From: Bradyrhizobium hipponense
Lineage (GTDB): Bacteria; Pseudomonadota; Alphaproteobacteria; Rhizobiales; Xanthobacteraceae
Assembly: GCF_008123965.1 (NCBI RefSeq)
Contig: NZ_VSTH01000127.1
Span: forward strand, 28,601 to 92,600
DNA length: 64,000 nucleotides
Direction: 5' to 3'
Below are positions 46,689-54,782 of the stretch, piece by piece. Position 1 is the stretch's first letter. Every line of letters begins with the position of its first letter. A program made the translations under genes and the position numbers. The notes beneath the pieces are model-generated. The model did no database searches, was not told where the DNA came from, and saw only the letters and a list, made by a program, of their open reading frames with translations.

Positions 46689-48335
46689 ATGGACAAATTT
46701 GATTATGTGATCGTCGGCGCGGGCTCCGCCGGTTGCGTGCTGACCAGCCGGCTGAGCGAAGATCCCTCGACCAGCGTTTGCGTGCTCGAGGCCGGGCCAC
46801 GCGATTGGCATCCCTACATCCATCTGCCGGCGGGCTTCATCAAGACCTTCCACATGAAGAGCATCAACTGGGCCTATCAGCAGGAGCCGGGGCCGTGGAC
46901 CGGCGGGCGCAGCATCTACGCGCCGCGCGGCAAGACGCTCGGCGGCTCGTCCTCGATCAACGGCCACATCTACAACCGCGGCCAGCGCATGGATTTCGAC
47001 ACCTGGGCGCAGATGGGCAATCGCGGCTGGGGCTATGCCGATGTGCTGCCCTACTTCAAGCGGCTGGAGAAGCGGGTCGGCGAGGGCGAGGACACCTATC
47101 GCGGCCGCGACGGCAACCTCATCGTCACCACCATGGACTGGCGCGATCCGCTCTGCGAGGCCTTCATGGAGGGCGCGATGAGCCTCGGCATTCCCCGCAA
47201 CCCCGACTACAACGGCAAGACCCAGGAGGGCGTGTCCTACTGCCAGCGCACCATCGACAAGGGCCTGCGCGTCTCCGGCTCGACCGCGTTCCTGAAGCCT
47301 GCGATGAAGCGGCCGAACGTGCATGTGCGCACGCACGCGCATGCGACCGAGATCATCTTCGAAGGCAAGCGCGCCGTCGGCGTACGCTACATGAAGGGCG
47401 GCCGCGGCGGCACGCCGCTGGAAGTCCGCGCCAACAAGGAAGTGATCCTCTCCGGCGGCACCTATAATTCGCCGCAGTTGCTTCAGCTCTCCGGCATCGG
47501 CTCGCCCGACTTGTTGCAGGCCCACGGCATCGCCGTGCGTCACGCGCTGCCGGTCGGCGAAGGCCTGCAGGACCATTACGCACCGCGCACCGTGGCGCGC
47601 GTAAAAGACATCAAGACCATCAACGAGCTCCGCCGCGGCGTCTCGCTCTGGATCGAGGCGCTGAAATGGGCCACGACGCGCCGCGGCCTGCTGTCGCTGT
47701 CGCCGACCATGGTCTATTGCTTCTGGCACTCCGGCGAGAGCGCGGAGAGCTCGGACCTGCAGCTCACCTTCACGCCGGCAAGCTACAAGGAGGGCGTGCA
47801 GGGCCAGCTCGAGGACGAGCCCGGTATGACCATCGCCTCCTGGCAGCAGCGCCCCGAGAGCCGCGGCTACGTCCGCATCCGTTCATCTGATCCATTCGCC
47901 CCGCCGATCATCCAGACCAACTATCTCGACGCCGAGCACGATCGCCGCGTCATCGTCGCCGGCATGAAGCTCGCGCGGCGCCTTTTGAAGTCCGCGCCGC
48001 TGTCGCCTTATTACGCCTATGAGGATTTCCCGGGTCCCAATATCAACACCGACGACGAGTTCCTGGCCGCCGCCACCGAGCGCGGCACCACCACCTTCCA
48101 CCCCGGCTGCACCTGCCGCATGGGCCCGGCGGATTCGACCTGGGCCGTGGTCGACGACCAGCTCCGCGTCCACGGCCTCCAAGGCCTCCGCGTCATCGAC
48201 GCCTCCGTGATGCCGCGCATGATCTCGGCGAACTTGAACGCATCAACGATGATGATCGCCGACCGCGCCTCCGACCTGATCCGCGGCAAGCAGCCAATGG
48301 AAGCCGCGCGCGTGCCGGATGCCGCGGTGGCATAG
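46689..48335 (+). CDS. GMC family oxidoreductase (choline dehydrogenase-like)
   Basis: A 548-residue FAD alcohol dehydrogenase/oxidase. The N-terminal FAD motif is DYVIVGAGSAGCVLTSRLSE (GAGSAG at 10-15), followed by the GMC signature GKTLGGSSSINGHIYNRG. The catalytic His is in TTFHPGCTCRMGP, and the conserved C-terminal ISANLNASTMMIADRASDLI carries the Asn. It oxidises a primary or secondary alcohol and passes electrons to a quinone or dye; substrate unknown. ATG 46689 is the domain start; the open frame extends 24 codons upstream. A family-D repeat follows 6 bp after its stop. Confidence 0.93.
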   Translation: MDKFDYVIVGAGSAGCVLTSRLSEDPSTSVCVLEAGPRDWHPYIHLPAGFIKTFHMKSINWAYQQEPGPWTGGRSIYAPRGKTLGGSSSINGHIYNRGQRMDFDTWAQMGNRGWGYADVLPYFKRLEKRVGEGEDTYRGRDGNLIVTTMDWRDPLCEAFMEGAMSLGIPRNPDYNGKTQEGVSYCQRTIDKGLRVSGSTAFLKPAMKRPNVHVRTHAHATEIIFEGKRAVGVRYMKGGRGGTPLEVRANKEVILSGGTYNSPQLLQLSGIGSPDLLQAHGIAVRHALPVGEGLQDHYAPRTVARVKDIKTINELRRGVSLWIEALKWATTRRGLLSLSPTMVYCFWHSGESAESSDLQLTFTPASYKEGVQGQLEDEPGMTIASWQQRPESRGYVRIRSSDPFAPPIIQTNYLDAEHDRRVIVAGMKLARRLLKSAPLSPYYAYEDFPGPNINTDDEFLAAATERGTTTFHPGCTCRMGPADSTWAVVDDQLRVHGLQGLRVIDASVMPRMISANLNASTMMIADRASDLIRGKQPMEAARVPDAAVA

Positions 48336-48341
48336 GGCGCC

Positions 48342-48428
48342 GTAGGATGGGTAGAGCGAAGCGAAACCCATCACTTCTACCGCTGGGAAAAGAGCGTGAT
48401 GGGTTTCGCTACGCTCTACCCATCCTAC
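48342..48428. repeat. REP palindrome, family D copy 2 (RAYT left flank)
   Basis: GTAGGATGGGTAGAGCGAAG at the left and GCTACGCTCTACCCATCCTAC at the right form a 20-bp-class inverted repeat (with inner CGAAACCCATCA/TGATGGGTTTCG). It ends 41 bp before the RAYT start codon. The same sequence family recurs at 49024-49110 and 49709-49794. Confidence 0.92.
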
Positions 48429-48469
48429 AAGAATCATGAAATTGATCTAAGGTTGTGCTACGATGAGGC

Positions 48470-49012
48470 ATGACCTCCTATCGGCGCAACTTTATATCCG
48501 GCGGAAGCTTCTTCTTCACCGTCAACCTGGCGGATCGGAGCCTCTCGCTGCTGGCCGCGCATATCGATCTATTGCGCGCAGCATTTCGCGAAACACGTCG
48601 ACGGCATCCTTTCACGATCGATGCGATCGTGGTGCTGCCTGAGCATCTTCACGCCGTTTGGACGATGCCGGACGGCGATGCGGACTTCGCAACGCGCTGG
48701 AGGCAGATCAAATCCGCCTTCTCTCGCAACCTCGTAAATAGCGAAACAGTTTCGCCGAGCCGGGCGGCCAAAGGCGAGCGCGGAATCTGGCAACGCCGCT
48801 ACTGGGAGCACACCATCCGCGACGAGGAGGACTATGCCCGGCACATTGACTATGTGCACATCAATCCTGTTAAGCACGGGCTGGTCAATCGCGTGTGCGA
48901 TTGGGCGCCGTCGTCATTCCATCGCCACGTTGAGCTCGGCATCTATCCTGCAGATTGGGCCGGCGATCTCTCTCGGTTCAAGGACGAAGCAGAGTTTGGA
49001 GAACGGAATTAA
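48470..49012 (+). CDS. REP-associated tyrosine transposase (RAYT)
   Basis: A 180-residue single-domain Y1 transposase related to IS200/IS605 TnpA. The HUH metal site is LPEHLHAVW (H59, H61). The catalytic Tyr candidate is Y111 in GIWQRRYWEHTIRDEED, followed by the RAYT-typical DYARHIDYVHINPVKHGLVN. It starts MTSYRRNFISGGSFFFTVNL, as RAYT proteins do. It is flanked by family-D palindromes 41 bp upstream and 11 bp downstream, the usual arrangement of a RAYT and its substrate REPs. Nicking of REP single strands is the family activity; mobility here is inferred. Confidence 0.93.
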   Translation: MTSYRRNFISGGSFFFTVNLADRSLSLLAAHIDLLRAAFRETRRRHPFTIDAIVVLPEHLHAVWTMPDGDADFATRWRQIKSAFSRNLVNSETVSPSRAAKGERGIWQRRYWEHTIRDEEDYARHIDYVHINPVKHGLVNRVCDWAPSSFHRHVELGIYPADWAGDLSRFKDEAEFGERN

Positions 49013-49023
49013 AGCTGAAATTC

Positions 49024-49110
49024 GTAGGATGGGTAGAGCGCAGCGAAACCCATCATCTCGTCTTCCGTTGGAAGAATTCGATGGGTTTCGCTACGCTCTA
49101 CCCACCCTAC
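49024..49110. repeat. REP palindrome, family D copy 3 (RAYT right flank)
   Basis: GTAGGATGGGTAGAGCGCAG left arm and CGCTACGCTCTACCCACCCTAC right arm, with the inner AACCCATCA/GATGGGTTT pair. It begins 11 bp after the RAYT stop and ends 80 bp before the GyrB-like reading frame. Confidence 0.92.
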
Positions 49111-49190
49111 GCGACTGCATTCCCCGGATTTCGCTGCGCTCCATCTGGGCGACAGGTTGGCACAGGATACAATTTGGAAGATCGTTGACG

Positions 49191-49682
49191 ATGAATGAAA
49201 ACTCAGATCATCCGGGTGTTAGAATTCCAACCATAAGTGCAGTCGATGCTATCCGCGCCAGGCCTGATATGTATGTCGGTGAGTTTCCGGCCGGCGCTCT
49301 GCTTATGGCGCGCCTTGTAGAGACCTTGCTCCTGCTGGACGCCGCGCCTCTGAAGGTCGCGCGCGCGGGAGCTTGGTACTCCTTGCATGCAGACAGGGAT
49401 TAGCTGATGACGGAATGCGGAGCCATCTGTCTAGACGCATTCCAGCGCTTGATACCGCTGCCGAGCGGCGGCCGATTTTACGACAGAGCGGAAGTCATAC
49501 TGACCGCGCTGGCCGACGCGGTCGTAACATCCGATACCACCGGAGTTTCTTGGATCAGCGGCGAACCCGATAAATGGCCGCTGCCTGCCGGTATCGCCCT
49601 GTCATTGCCGCCGCAGGGAGGACGGATCGTCGCCTTTCACTATTCGAAACACGATCCGGCCGGGATCGCGTCCCGGTCATGA
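49191..49682 (+). pseudogene. GyrB-like N-terminal domain gene broken by in-frame TAG
   Basis: Two ORFs in the same frame (49191-49403 and 49407-49682) are separated only by TAG-CTG. The first 70 residues contain VDAIRARPDMYVGEFPAG, strongly resembling the start of GyrB/ParE (EAVRKRPGMYIGD-type). The second ORF (91 residues, MTECGAICLDAFQRLIPLPS) continues the same frame. Reading the TAG (49401-49403) as Trp TGG gives one 163-residue protein of DRD-W-LMT type, so a single nonsense change is the simplest explanation. Alternatives are two coupled small genes or a sequencing error. It lacks the remaining GHKL motifs of true gyrase. REPs lie on both sides. Confidence 0.5.
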
Positions 49683-49708
49683 AGCCACTTTGGCGAATTG
49701 CAGCAATC

Positions 49709-49794
49709 GTAGAATGGGTAGAGCGCAGCGAAATCCATCATCTTGGGTGCTCGCGGACGGCGAGATGGGTTTCGCTGCGCTCTACCCATCCTAC
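49709..49794. repeat. REP palindrome, family D copy 4
   Basis: GTAGAATGGGTAGAGCGCAG left arm and GCTGCGCTCTACCCATCCTAC right arm. It begins 26 bp after the GyrB-like frame, giving the order REP-RAYT-REP-GyrB-like-REP. Confidence 0.9.
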
Positions 49795-50503
49795 CTCGTC
49801 CGTCGGGCCAAAACACTCCGTCAACCCCTCCTCGCAAAAATATTCCACTTTACCGAAATTCGGAATTACGGCATAAATCGAAACAGCCCGGCCTACGGAA
49901 GAGGGGCGGTTCGCGAGTCGTTCGAAACGCGGGCCGGGTTGCGGTGGACGCGGCAGCGCGGGCGCGAGGGGTTAAGGGCAGGGCGGATTGCTCTCCGTGA
50001 GCCCGAGGCTTCGCGCTAGATGAGCGGCGCTGTCAGGTTCGTCTCGCCAGCATTCTCCCGGCAAGGTCGACAAGGCCGGAAGATAATGCGGCGAACAATC
50101 GAGCCGTGCGTACGGCAAAACCGTGTCGTCCTGGCCGTCGTTGCTACGGTCAAGCTCTTGCGGAGGCGGCATTCGCGTCAACCGGCGCGGTGTCGGCGAC
50201 TTTCGCTGGGGTGAGGGAGGCCAGAAGGAATTCAGCTCCCGGGAGAGCACGGCATAAGCCGTCCAACCACTGCGCAGGGAAGGCCGAGTGTTTAGGCTTC
50301 ACCTGTATGCCGCTGTGCAGTCCTTTTGCGCTACATGCGCACAGCGGACCGTGGGTGCCAGGCCGGCACCCGGCCTTCCCTGCGCCATCTTTCTTGGAGG
50401 TGCGAAGGAGACAGCATGGCTCGGGCGGAATGCGCCGCGAGAATGCGAAGGTGTGTCTTCGGTGTGAAATGCGAGTGGGAGAACGACGTTCATGCCCCTT
50501 GCT
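49795..50503. other. Long non-coding stretch containing a multi-stem element
   Basis: About 700 bp with no defensible gene; open frames (for example 50106-50582) have low-complexity, non-homologous translations. The most structured part is 50272-50385. The flanking sequence has several short inverted repeats (AGCCGTGCGTACGGC, for instance). The neighbouring 50502-50587 is a separate palindrome. Confidence 0.5.
50272..50385. ncRNA. Predicted three-stem structured element, function unknown
   Basis: A perfect 15-bp closing stem, GCGCAGGGAAGGCCG (50272-50286) with CGGCCTTCCCTGCGC (50371-50385), encloses two hairpins: CCGCTGTGC/GCACAGCGG (50310-50318, 50339-50347) and GGGTGCC/GGCACCC (50353-50359, 50365-50371). 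This could fold as a three-way junction in RNA or cruciform DNA. Whether it is transcribed, repeated in the genome, or a mobile palindrome is unknown. Confidence 0.4.
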
Positions 50504-50587
50504 CCGTCATTGCGAGCGCAGCGAAGCAATCCAGACTGTTACCGCTGAGAGACTCTGGATTGCTTCGCTGCGCTCGCAATGACGGAG
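50502..50587. repeat. Family-A palindrome with perfect 34-bp arms
   Basis: The arms 50502-50535 and 50554-50587 (CTCCGTCATTGCGAGCGCAG at the left, CTGCGCTCGCAATGACGGAG at the right) are exact reverse complements over 34 bases with an 18-base loop. It matches the elements arrayed at 3345-4107 and the copy at 7821-7906. Confidence 0.9.
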
Positions 50588-50615
50588 GTGGAGGCAACGG
50601 GCTCAAATCCATCTC

Positions 50616-50742
50616 CGTCACCCTGAGGTGGCCGCTTCTTCAGCGGCGCTCGAAGGGCGGCCCCGCTGCATCTTGGCCGTTCATCCTTCGAGGCTCGCCA
50701 CGCGGTGCAATTGCGCCGCGTCGCTCGCACCTCAGGATGACG
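50616..50742. repeat. Palindromic repeat, family F copy 2
   Basis: CGTCACCCTGAGGTGGCCGC and a CGAAGGGCGGC module on the left pair with CATCCTTCGAGGCTCGC and GCACCTCAGGATGACGG on the right. It has the same layout as the nested element at 45920-46022. It ends about 16 bp before the MoxR gene's 3' end. Confidence 0.8.
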
Positions 50743-50758
50743 GAATTCGCAACGAAAC

Positions 50759-51601
50759 CTACACTTCCCTTCGGCTCAGGAACGCCAGGCGCTCGAACAG
50801 ATGCACGTCCTGCTCGTTCTTGAGCAGCGCGCCGTGTAGTGGCGGGATGAGCTTGCGCGGGTCGCGTTCGCGGAGCTGCTCGACGCTCATGTCTTCGTTG
50901 AGTAGCAGCTTGAGCCAGTCGAGCAGCTCGGACGTCGACGGCTTCTTCTTAAGACCGGGCACCTCTCGGACCTCGAAGAAGATGCGCAGCGCTTCTTCGA
51001 CGAGGCGCTTCTTGATGCCGGGGAAGTGGACGTCGACGATCCGGCCCATGGTGTCGGCGTCGGGGAATTTGATGTAGTGGAAGAAGCAGCGGCGGAGAAA
51101 AGCGTCCGGCAGCTCCTTCTCGTTGTTGGAGGTGATCATCATGATCGGGCGCTGCTTGGCTTTGATGGTCTCGCCGGTCTCGTAGACATGGAATTCCATG
51201 CGGTCGAGCTCGAGCAAGAGGTCGTTCGGGAATTCGATGTCGGCCTTGTCGATCTCGTCGATCAGGAGCACCGGGCGCTGCTCGGCGGTGAAGGCGTCCC
51301 ACAGCTTGCCGCGCTTGATGTAGTTCTTGATATCAGAGACCCTGCTATCACCGAGCTGGCTGTCGCGCAGGCGCGACACCGCATCATATTCATAGAGGCC
51401 CTGCTGCGCCTTGGTGGTGGACTTGATGTGCCAGGTCAGCAGCGGCGCGTTCAGCGCCTTCGCGACTTCCTCGGCCAGCACCGTCTTGCCGGTGCCGGGC
51501 TCGCCCTTGATGAGCAGCGGGCGCTCCAGCACGATGGAGGCGTTGACGGCGATCTTGAGATCGTCAGTCGCAACATAGTCCTTGGTGCCGGTAAATTTCA
51601 T
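50759..51601 (-). CDS. MoxR-family AAA+ ATPase
   Basis: A 280-residue AAA+ protein. Walker A is GEPGTGKT (33-40), Walker B LLIDEIDK (112-119), sensor 1 PIMMITSNNEKELPDAFLRR, and the C-terminal lid includes the R-finger region. MoxR proteins act as chaperones for metalloenzyme maturation together with VWA proteins. The CoxE/VWA gene starts 463 bp away on the opposite strand, the usual partner. The intervening GlsB-like gene is on the same strand as MoxR. No CO dehydrogenase genes are present in this window. Confidence 0.94.
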   Translation of the reverse strand: MKFTGTKDYVATDDLKIAVNASIVLERPLLIKGEPGTGKTVLAEEVAKALNAPLLTWHIKSTTKAQQGLYEYDAVSRLRDSQLGDSRVSDIKNYIKRGKLWDAFTAEQRPVLLIDEIDKADIEFPNDLLLELDRMEFHVYETGETIKAKQRPIMMITSNNEKELPDAFLRRCFFHYIKFPDADTMGRIVDVHFPGIKKRLVEEALRIFFEVREVPGLKKKPSTSELLDWLKLLLNEDMSVEQLRERDPRKLIPPLHGALLKNEQDVHLFERLAFLSRREV

Positions 51602-51694
51602 CGCGCGTCCTTGTTGGTCGTCGGCCGAGACATGGCTCCGGTCGCGACATGGGAACGGCCGCGCAAGGCGGCCGTTCCTGGCTCGGTCAGGCTT

Positions 51695-51940
51695 TCAGGC
51701 CCGTTTTATCAGCGAAAGGATGACGAGCACAATCACCGCGCCGATGGTGGCGCTGAGGATGTCGCGGATCATGCCGCCGCCGAGGCTGACGCCGAGCTGG
51801 GGCAGCACCCAGCCCGCGACGAGCGCGCCGATGATGCCAACCACGATATTCCCGATCAGTCCAAATCCCGCCCCGTGGACAATTTTGCCCGCGAGCCAGC
51901 CAGCGATGGCACCGATGATCAGTGCCGCGATAATTCCCAT
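51695..51940 (-). CDS. GlsB/YeaQ/YmgE family membrane protein
   Basis: An 81-residue inner-membrane protein starting MGIIAALIIGAIAGWLAGKI, with Gly-rich helices and GFGLIGNIVVGIIGALVAGW, the transglycosylase-associated/GlsB signature. Family members respond to stress; molecular role unknown. The alternative start 51955 adds MGAFS; either is possible. It is unrelated in function to the flanking MoxR and VWA genes as far as can be seen. Confidence 0.92.
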   Translation of the reverse strand: MGIIAALIIGAIAGWLAGKIVHGAGFGLIGNIVVGIIGALVAGWVLPQLGVSLGGGMIRDILSATIGAVIVLVILSLIKRA

Positions 51941-52063
51941 CGAAAACGCCCCCAAGAGAAAGTCACAGGTCCGGCAATTCTAGAGCAAAAACCCTTCCGG
52001 TCCAGCGCCCAGCGGCGGGCTCCGCCCCTTGACGTCAGCCACCCGACGGGCAATCTGTCATTC

Positions 52064-53239
52064 ATGTTCCTGCAATTCTTCACATCTCTGCGCGATGCGC
52101 AGGTCCCCGTGACACTGCGCGAATACCTCACGCTGATGGAGGCGCTTGACGCCGACCTCGCGGACTACACGGTCGAGAATTTCTACTATCTGTCGCGCAC
52201 CTCACTGGTGAAGGACGAGCGCAACCTCGACAAGTTCGATCGCGTCTTCGGCACCGTGTTCAAGGGGCTGGAAAGCCTGCTCGACGCCATGGAAGGCACC
52301 GAGATCCCCGAGGAGTGGCTGAAGAAGCTCGCCGAGAAATACCTGACGGAAGACGAGAAGAAGCAGATCGAGGCCATGGGCTGGGACAAGCTTATGGAGA
52401 CCCTGAAGAAGCGGCTCGAGGAGCAGAAGGGCCGGCATCAGGGCGGCAGCAAATGGATCGGCACGGCCGGCACCTCACCGTTCGGGGCGCATGGCTATAA
52501 TCCCGAAGGCGTCCGCATCGGCCAGGAGAAGAACCGCAACAACCGCGCCGTGAAGGTGTGGGACAAGCGAGAGTTTAGGGATCTCGACGGCAATGTCGAG
52601 CTCGGCATCCGCAACATCAAGGTGGCGCTGCGCCGCCTGCGCAAGTTCGCGCGCACCGGCGCGCCTGACGAGCTCGATCTCGACACCACCATCCGCGAGA
52701 CCGCCAATCACGGCTATCTCGATGTCCACATGCGGCCCGAGCGGCGCAATGCGGTCAAGCTCCTGGTGTTCTTCGACATCGGCGGCTCGATGGACGCGCA
52801 TATCGAGCAGGTCGAGGAGCTGTTCTCGGCGGCGAAGAGCGAATTCAAGCACATGGAGTATTTCTACTTCCACAACTGCCTTTATGAGGGCGTGTGGAAG
52901 CAGAACAAGCGCCGCTTCACCGACCGCACGCCGACCTGGGACGTGCTGCACAAATATCCGCACGACTACAAGATCGTGTTCGTCGGCGATGCCTCGATGT
53001 CGCCTTACGAGATCATGGTGCCCGGCGGCTCGGTCGAGCATGTCAACGAGGAGCCGGGCTCGGTCTGGCTCGACCGCATCATCCGCACCTATCCGCATTC
53101 GGTGTGGCTCAACCCGGTGCAGCAGAAGCACTGGGACTATTCGGAATCCACCACCATCATCCGCCGCATCTTTGCGGGCCGCATGTTCCCGATCACGATC
53201 GAGGGGCTCGAGGGAGCGATGAAGGAGTTGACGCACTGA
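52064..53239 (+). CDS. VWA-domain CoxE-like protein
   Basis: A 391-residue soluble protein of the CoxE/DUF58-like VWA group. The N-terminal region (LREYLTLMEALDADLADYTV) is typical of CoxE-like proteins. The VWA domain begins around residue 230, with a metal-site variant D238-I-G-G-S242 (VFFDIGGSMDAH) and downstream IVFVGDASMSPYEI. Works with the MoxR ATPase in metalloenzyme maturation, by family knowledge. ATG 52064 is the domain start. A family-E repeat follows 8 bp after its stop. Confidence 0.9.
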   Translation: MFLQFFTSLRDAQVPVTLREYLTLMEALDADLADYTVENFYYLSRTSLVKDERNLDKFDRVFGTVFKGLESLLDAMEGTEIPEEWLKKLAEKYLTEDEKKQIEAMGWDKLMETLKKRLEEQKGRHQGGSKWIGTAGTSPFGAHGYNPEGVRIGQEKNRNNRAVKVWDKREFRDLDGNVELGIRNIKVALRRLRKFARTGAPDELDLDTTIRETANHGYLDVHMRPERRNAVKLLVFFDIGGSMDAHIEQVEELFSAAKSEFKHMEYFYFHNCLYEGVWKQNKRRFTDRTPTWDVLHKYPHDYKIVFVGDASMSPYEIMVPGGSVEHVNEEPGSVWLDRIIRTYPHSVWLNPVQQKHWDYSESTTIIRRIFAGRMFPITIEGLEGAMKELTH

Positions 53240-53247
53240 TGTGTACT

Positions 53248-53353
53248 GTCATTCCGGGGCGATGCGAAGCATCGAGCCCGGAATCCATCGCGCGGCGATG
53301 TCGGTGGAGGAATGGATTCCGGGCCTGCGCCTAGCGGCGCATCCCGGAATGAC
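53248..53353. repeat. Palindromic repeat, family E copy 1
   Basis: GTCATTCCGGGGCGATGCGA left and GGCGCATCCCGGAATGAC right, with an inner CCCGGAATCCAT/ATGGATTCCGGG pair. Between the VWA gene and the rhodanese gene; a second copy lies at 53814-53912 on the other side of the rhodanese gene. Confidence 0.85.
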
Positions 53354-53372
53354 AACGAGAAGGGAGAAACAC

Positions 53373-53786
53373 ATGCCCCAGACCATCACCCGCGGCATCA
53401 AGGCGCTGCTCGACGAGGCCAATGCCGAGATCGAGACGCTGACCGCCAAGGACGCCATCGAAATCTCCAAGAACGGCGATGTCGTCATCGTCGATATTCG
53501 CGACCCCCGCGAGATCGAGCGCGACGGCCGCATTCCCGGCGCGTTCGCCTGCACCCGCGGCATGCTCGAATTCTGGATCGATCCGCAGAGCCCTTATGCA
53601 AAGCCGGTGTTCCAGGAGGACAAGAAGTTCGTGTTCCACTGCGCCGGCGGCCTGCGCTCCGCACTCGCCGCCAAGACCGCGCAGGACATGGGCCTGAAGC
53701 CCGTTGCCCACATCGCCGGCGGCTACGCCGCCTGGCGCGATGCCGGCGGGCCGGTGGAGATGTGGGAGCGGAAGAAGAAGGGGTGA
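53373..53786 (+). CDS. Rhodanese-like sulfurtransferase
   Basis: A 137-residue single rhodanese domain. The catalytic loop is VFHCAGGLRSALAAKTAQ with active-site C90, preceded by DVVIVDIRDPREIERDGRIP. No signal peptide. ATG 53373 follows AAGGGAG. It is bracketed by two family-E palindromes and followed by a 3-mercaptopyruvate sulfurtransferase gene, suggesting a sulfane-sulfur function. Confidence 0.92.
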   Translation: MPQTITRGIKALLDEANAEIETLTAKDAIEISKNGDVVIVDIRDPREIERDGRIPGAFACTRGMLEFWIDPQSPYAKPVFQEDKKFVFHCAGGLRSALAAKTAQDMGLKPVAHIAGGYAAWRDAGGPVEMWERKKKG

Positions 53787-53813
53787 GAGGCGCGACCCTC
53801 GCTCTCTCCACCC

Positions 53814-53912
53814 GTCATTCCGGGGCGCGAAGCGCGAACCCGGAATCCATTGATCCACCAACTCTGCCGCATGATAGATTCCGGGCTCGTGCTGCGCACG
53901 CCCCGGAATGAC
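53814..53912. repeat. Palindromic repeat, family E copy 2
   Basis: GTCATTCCGGGGCGCGAAGC left and GCGCACGCCCCGGAATGAC right, with AACCCGGAATCCAT and ATAGATTCCGGG inner arms. Separates the rhodanese gene from the sulfurtransferase gene. Confidence 0.85.
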
Positions 53913-53925
53913 AAGGACATAGTGA

Positions 53926-54780
53926 ATGACCACAGCCGATCCCCTCGTCTCCACCGAATGGCTCGCTGCCCACATCAACGACGCCAACGTCAAAGTGCTC
54001 GACGCCAGCTTCAAGCTGCCGGGCGTGCTGCCGCTGCCGAAGGACGACTATCTCGCCGCGCATCTGCCCGGCGCGGCCTACTTCGACGTCGACGCGGTGT
54101 CGGACCATTCCAATCCGCTGCCGCATATGTTTCCGAGCGCCGAGCAGTTCGGCCGCGACGTCGGCAATCTCGGCATCTCCAACGCCGACACCGTCGTCAT
54201 CTACGATGCCGGCGTCTGGGTCGCAGCGCCGCGCGCGTGGTGGATGTTCTTGTCCTATGGCCATGGCAATGTCCGCATCCTCAACGGCGGCCTGAAGAAG
54301 TGGCGCGCCGAGGGGCGTCCGGTCGAGAGCGGCGAGGTGAAGCCTCGCGCGGCGACCTTCAAGGCGAGCTATGATTCAAAACGGGTGCGCAGCATGCAGC
54401 AGCTGATCGCCAACGTCGCTAGCCATGCCGAGCAGGTGATCGACGCGCGCCCCGCCGACCGCTTCGAAGGCCGCGCGCCGGAGCCGCGTCCGGGCATCCG
54501 CTCCGGACACATCCCGGGCGCCCGCAACGTGCCCTACAGTCTCTTGTTCGACGCCGCGACCGGCACGATGAAGCCGCTCGATGAGCTGCGCGCCGCCTTC
54601 ACCGGCGCCGGCGTCAAGCTCGATGCGGCGATCGTGACCAGCTGCGGCTCCGGCGTTTCAGCCGGGGTGCTGACGCTAGCGCTCTATCGCCTCGGCATCA
54701 CCGACACCGCGCTCTATGACGGCTCCTGGTCGGAATGGGGCCAGGCCGGCGGCCCGCCGGTCGCGACCGGACCGGCCTAA
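53926..54780 (+). CDS. sseA: 3-Mercaptopyruvate sulfurtransferase
   Basis: A 284-residue two-domain rhodanese. The N-terminal domain is non-catalytic. The C-terminal domain carries the active-site loop CGSGVSAGVL (C240), the CG[ST]GV[TS]A type loop that distinguishes mercaptopyruvate from thiosulfate sulfurtransferases. EAR segments include LVSTEWLAAHINDANVKVLD and RSGHIPGARNVPYSLLFD. Transfers sulfur from 3-mercaptopyruvate to thiols or cyanide. Cytoplasmic. Converges with the next gene with only 2 bp between stops. Confidence 0.93.
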   Translation: MTTADPLVSTEWLAAHINDANVKVLDASFKLPGVLPLPKDDYLAAHLPGAAYFDVDAVSDHSNPLPHMFPSAEQFGRDVGNLGISNADTVVIYDAGVWVAAPRAWWMFLSYGHGNVRILNGGLKKWRAEGRPVESGEVKPRAATFKASYDSKRVRSMQQLIANVASHAEQVIDARPADRFEGRAPEPRPGIRSGHIPGARNVPYSLLFDAATGTMKPLDELRAAFTGAGVKLDAAIVTSCGSGVSAGVLTLALYRLGITDTALYDGSWSEWGQAGGPPVATGPA

Positions 54781-54782
54781 GC

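Noticed and set aside
50106..50582. A 158-residue gene in the long non-coding stretch
   Set aside because: The translation is low-complexity and crosses the structured element and a palindrome. Similar chance frames are common over such repeats.
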